From Phallus indusiatus (lineage: Eukaryota > Basidiomycota > Agaricomycetes > Phallales > Phallaceae), in NCBI GenBank assembly GCA_027605045.1, contig JAQFWX010000007.1, forward strand, positions 930,001 to 994,000: a stretch of 64,000 nt of DNA, written 5' to 3'. Positions 59,620 through 64,000 of the stretch are shown here, in pieces. Numbering within the stretch: the stretch's first letter is position 1; each line of letters starts with the position of its first letter. The position numbers were made by a program, and so were the translations under genes. The notes under the pieces were generated by a model that was not told the DNA's origin, ran no database searches, and saw nothing but the letters and a program-made list of their open reading frames with translations.

Positions 59620-60972
59620 TTCGGAAACCATTCGACTTGGAACCTTTATTCTTTATCGGGAATCTACTCACACTCTCCTAGGGCGCATACGGCATTGGTG
59701 AGCACATGTATTAAAGTTTTGATGAATGATTCAATTTTTTAATTTAGTTGCCACCACTACCCTGCTGCTGTGGGATATCATGATCACGTCACCCAGAGAA
59801 GTCAAAGAGCTTCGTTTGATTCTTCCATCTGAATTATTTAACCCCTAAACTTTGGCAATAGAAAAAATATATTTGGCGGTAAGCTCATTTTTCAAAATAT
59901 TCTTGCCAAAAGTCGAGCGGGAGATCGGTACTAGATATCACTCAAACCCTAATTGGATCACTCTATTCTACATGATCACTCGTTATGTGCCTTTCATCAC
60001 CAATGTGTACGTCAAACAATGTTCAAAATCAATTATTCCCCATATTTGATAGTCGTGGCCTTGCACGGGGGGTCACGACTTCTTTCACGTTTCCTAACTG
60101 GTTTTCTTGTCTGCGAATTAGTTTCCGCGTTTATTATGTATCTGCGTACTATGCCGGTATGTTTAAAATTGGACACCCTATCACATTTTCTGAATATTCC
60201 TCAAGATGTCACTTTCAAAACCGATAGTGATACATTTTTCTTCACGAACGCCTGCCATCATAATGTTAATACCTTCTGGAGGAATATTTCCGTACGAAAA
60301 TGACTACCTAATGATAAGCACTGATTGTTCATGATATTTAGGTTTCCCGAAATTGCGTTCCAGGCTTTCTTGGTCATGCTGGTCATAAAAGTGGTAATAT
60401 CAGATTGGAAGGGGATATCAAAGAGAAATTTCTTATTAATTGTTGTTCGCGATGGGCTATGGAGCTACGTCTGTAACCTATGTGCGTGGTTGATCATTTT
60501 TTTCTCTGTTATTCTTAATGCGAGCAGAAAAATAATAGGTGGTCTGCTTATAGTTGTCTTTCATCCAATATACTTGATTGGACCCCTTGGGCTCCCAAAT
60601 ATACTGTAAGCTATTACCATTTCTCTATATCGTACCATTGAAAATGTGCTGATTGAATTTTTGCAAAAATAAGATGGTCCTTCGTTAGTTTTTCGATCAC
60701 CGTACGTGCTAATTCAAATGCTATGAATATAAATATGCACATATTTCTCTTAGAGCACTCGTCTGATTTTGAATCTTCGTGCTGCGGCAGAAAAACAATC
60801 AAGAGCAAACAACGGCTCACCTGCTGGCCGCAGTGGTGTTGGCACCCACTTGACATTTTTTCAGGGTATTCAGTCTTTTCTCACATCTGGTGCACCCGAA
60901 AACGATGAATTCGCGGCATCATATCATTATGGCGATTTTGGACACGATTCGGATTCCGACAACGACGATTAG
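59620..60972 (+). pseudogene. DUF6533 multi-pass membrane protein, probably degenerate (copy F)
   Basis: Paralogue of copy E. Exons recognised: VATTTLLLWDIMITSPRE, KKYIW, NPNWITLFYMITRYVPFITN, VALHGGSRLLSRFLTGFLVC, FPEIAFQAFLVMLVIKVVIS, VVRDGLWSYVCNLCAWL and GGLLIVVFHPIYLIGPLGLP. The last exon is STRLILNLRAA, ending DSDSDNDD at 60972. No convincing start codon was found. The junction between the YIW exon and the ITRYV exon is out of phase with the acceptors present, and TSPRE replaces the usual TFERE. It is probably decaying, though an unusual splice cannot be excluded. Confidence 0.6.
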
Positions 60973-61119
60973 CACTTGTTCATTAATCATGGTATAATTC
61001 TGTGCGCATTGACAGAGATAATTTAGCGTTATGTATACATGTTGTATATCGATTCTATACCCGAGATTTGTTTCAGTCGCGCATATATATACTACACTCC
61101 AAGGTATCGGTTAAGAAAA

Positions 61120-62740
61120 TGTCTCCCTGTTGTGCCTAAATATTTTTTACATACTACACTTTGCTCAAAATCGATATCAAAAACATCATCAATAGCACCA
61201 ATCATACTGTACTCCATCCTCACCGTTACACCCAACCGCTCACAAACAGCCATCAATGCATTCTTCCTCATATCATCCGGATCTGGAATATTGATATCAA
61301 CATCTTAAGCAAATGTAAACTCGAATGACTAGTCAAACCGCGCGTCCAGCTTGCTTCACGTAGCCCGTGTGCCCATTATGGTTCGATGGTAAGCCATCCA
61401 TCCATCCTACTTCGACAATTTTAAGTTTCTCAGCTTTAGAAGAAGCGAGAGGAAGGTGTCGTAAGGTGCGTTTGGGGGGATGAAGATGTCCTAGGTTTGT
61501 GAAATAAAAGGGGCCCGGGAGAGCGTCCTACTGGGATAAGTTTGAGAAACTGACATTCCTGTCGCCTTAAAAATCGCGCAACATGAGAGCCAAGAGAGTG
61601 TGTTCGTACGTTTTGCCGAAAAGAGTTATGGCTTTGAGCGTGTCGGCGGCGTTACCATACGAAAGACCTGAAACGAGAGCTTGCAAGTTTGTGCACATGT
61701 CAGAAGAAAGAAGCCACGAGTAATTTGCAGCTGATGCATCGTGAAATCGAATAAAATACAATGACGAAGTGTTGTCGTTGGGAGTTCTCTGAATGGGCGC
61801 GTTGCTTAGAGTTTGAGAGACTTGATCCTCTCCCATCGACTGAATGCGGGACCGAACACCCGAAGACGCGCTGGATCTATAAGGGTCGACGGTTTGAGAT
61901 TGGTGAATTTGAGGAGGCTTTCCGCGATGCGACCATTGGTGAGATCGGGTGGATGAAATCAACTGCGTTGTGCGACACTTGCGGACGCGAGTAGTAGTCG
62001 CTCAAACTGGTCGGGCTGGTGATGACCGTGGAAGAGGACATGGATAGGTCCGCGACGTCGATTTGCCATATTGTCCAGTTGTTGGGTTGTATAGTTGAGT
62101 ATCTGTCTTGTGGATTGTTTTCCAATCGGGAACGGACGGATGAAGGGGAGTGTGATGAAGATGAAGAGGAGGTGTGGGGGGTAGTGGCGACATGGAGTCC
62201 GACTTGTACTACCTGGAGCTGGCTCTGAATCCGGTGCGAGAGGACGTGGTCCCCTCGATGTGCCGCTGCATCTGAGTCTGAGCTCTGAGAACGATAAATT
62301 CAAACGCGATACCGCTATAGCAAGTTGACGGCCCTTCTGAAAAGCACGGGCAGACCGCGTAATGCATCAGCGGTGTGTACTTGTATATCTTCAAGAAAAA
62401 CGTCGCTAGCACGAAATCGCCATTACTTTGAAACGGAGGCTAGACAGCGGTAGACGTTGTGTCTGCTGTGTAGCTTTGAGAAGTCGGAGGGTGAGAGAGC
62501 TGGTTTTGTTTTGCGTAGACGTCTTGAAAGATCGGTCGCTTTTCGAATAGAATCAGTAAGCTCTAGTAGTATATATAAATTTGAATACATACCACAATTC
62601 ATACGGCAAAGTTGACGGTCGTTTTTGAAAAGCGCGAGATCTTCAGGAAAAACGTCTCTAGCGACGCGGAGTTTGATCATGAGTGCATGAGCGTTTAAAC
62701 GTTTACATAAACGTTTACGGTTTGAACACTGATGCATCCC
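61120..62740 (-). pseudogene. F-box gene, decayed relative of the 51.2-kb gene
   Basis: Read on the minus strand, pieces of the F-box protein appear in order but in different frames: SRHNVYRCLASVSK (like SRLNIYRCLASVSK), then SFSELRLRCSGTSRGPRPL (like SFPEFRCSAGNPRRPRPL), then TLKAITLFGKTYEHTLLALM (like MKTIALLCSSCQHTLRTLIL), then a C-terminal stretch with ALMAVCERLGVTVR (like LSSVCKERGVRLR). Frameshifts and stops separate them. A non-processed duplicate that has lost function. Confidence 0.75.
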
Positions 62741-64000
62741 AGTGAAAAGTCCCCGTGTCCGTTACGGTTTTTTTCTGACAAGCCGTGACGCACTATGTTA
62801 ATCCAATCCAATCATGCACTGACAGTGATTTAAAAATTCCTTGAAAGCGCCACGGTCAAAAACTGCTTCATCATGATCACGATCCATTCGCTTCTCGTTG
62901 ATTTCTGGCCTATCCTGACTATTCTCCTGCCGTAGAGGGCTCTTTCAGGGCTTGTTTTTTTTTCCAGCTCCTGCTGGTTCATGCGTAATTGTCAGATTTT
63001 TCTATTTATTAATGCATCTAATGACTACATTTTCATTTCTACTTAAGGCTCAATGTGTCAATGTTATCAATGAAGAGATGGAAGGGGAAAGTGGAAAGCG
63101 GTCGGAACGATGGGAGATAGGAAATGGGAGGAAATGGGAGGAATGAAGGGAAAATGCTACAATGTACATAAGCAAGGCTCTATCATAACGAAAAGATGAT
63201 CAATGCGTATGTCTTAAAGTCCACGGCTATCGAGGTTTCTTTTCTCGCCTGCATACCGTGCAGTGTCCGATAAAGCTTTCCATGCAGTGTTGTGATGCCG
63301 CAAGCGCATGTATGCATCGTTTCCCGAATGATCGTCGTTTTTTTCTGATTCGACTTCTGTGGTAGGCTATAATAATCAGCGTGGAGACGAAAAAGATCTG
63401 ATCAAGTGGTGTGTTACGTATCTGGTTGCTTCCTCGCTATGACCTCGGATTTGAGTTATGCATTCTGGATGTATCAAGTGTAAGAATGGTGAGAAGACTG
63501 TAAGTTGGAAATTGGGGGGCAGGACGGACTTAGCGAAAAGAGCGTAGTGGGATGATTGTGGTCGAAGCGAAAGGCAGGATGCCCTTCACTGTAATTTCAA
63601 ACACCGCCAAGTAGGCAAAAAAAAGGGTCACCTATTATAGGTGTGGGGTTCCCCGGAAGTAAAAAAATTAATTCAAAATTAAATAAAAATTAAATAAAAT
63701 TCCCCGTGAAAAGTTGAAGATTTCACCAGTATACATACAAAAATGTAAGATACCAACTACTGAGCTAAACATAGTAACCTTGAGCTCAAAATGATATCAG
63801 AGCACGCGTTTTTTACCAATTTTTTTCTTTGCGGCGGCTGCCGCCGCCGCACCTTTAACGCCACCATCTCAGCAACATCTGAATACATAGTACTTGAACA
63901 AAAAGTAAAAGTCGCTTCGTTTATCTTTGAAAAACTTGCTCTCTATTATTTGATCTCTTAATGTTCAATTTTGACTGCTTTATATCAAAGGTATAACTCA
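62741..64000. other. Right edge, no gene recognised
   Basis: A purine-rich stretch at 63070-63150 contains GGGAGGAAATGGGAGGAATG. An inverted repeat CACCTATTATAGGTG lies near 63628-63642. A GC-rich hairpin GCGGCGGCTGCCGCCGC lies near 63832-63848, with AT-rich sequence around it. A weak open frame at 62952-63146 is not credible. Confidence 0.35.

Overview
The window looks like a piece of an Agaricomycete (mushroom-forming basidiomycete) nuclear genome. It has moderate GC, genes broken by many short introns of about 50-70 nt, and families typical of that group: DUF3455 secreted protein, tandem DUF6533 seven-helix membrane proteins, long F-box/leucine-rich proteins, a MYND-finger protein and a secreted Ser/Thr-rich protein with a cysteine module. 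No viral, organellar or bacterial stretch was recognised. Splice models were built by hand from donor/acceptor sites, phase and protein-family fit.

Layout. 1.6-2.5 kb (-): secreted DUF3455 protein. 4.7-7.8 kb (+): a histidine phosphatase and an inositol monophosphatase in tandem. 8.9 kb (+): small 80-aa gene. 10-17.2 kb (+): three DUF6533 genes, the first two inside a 2.7-kb tandem duplication, the second frameshifted. 17.3-19.0 kb (-): F-box protein. 20.5-22.3 kb (-): secreted Ser/Thr-rich protein. 23.8-25.4 kb (-): MYND protein. 26.1-27.4 kb (-): fourth DUF6533 gene. 27.4-37 kb: gene-poor, holding one small secreted peptide (33.1 kb), a Pol III-type tRNA-like element (34.1 kb) and a 110-bp tandem repeat (36.7 kb). 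37.1-44.2 kb (-): a two-gene DNA-transposon-like element, broken by two miniature inverted-repeat elements and one nonsense codon. 45.5 kb: a TA-flanked miniature element. 46-51.2 kb: a duplicated divergent pair (DUF1770/Atg43-like and Rrg7-like) in which each copy kept a different member, with a PP2C phosphatase between the copies. 51.2-52.7 kb (-): second F-box gene. 55.2-61 kb (+): a second, older DUF6533 array of dead and apparently live copies. 61.1-62.7 kb (-): dead F-box relative.

The main theme is local duplication and decay. The DUF6533 family has at least eight full, broken or partial copies in two arrays plus one singleton. The F-box family has one intact and one dead related copy. 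The duplicated pair shows reciprocal loss. Housekeeping genes (two phosphatases, PP2C, Rrg7-like, DUF1770) lie between these variable regions. No operon-like or clearly new multi-gene system was found. The most informative structures are the reciprocal decay of the divergent pair and the nested miniature elements whose removal repairs the transposase frame.
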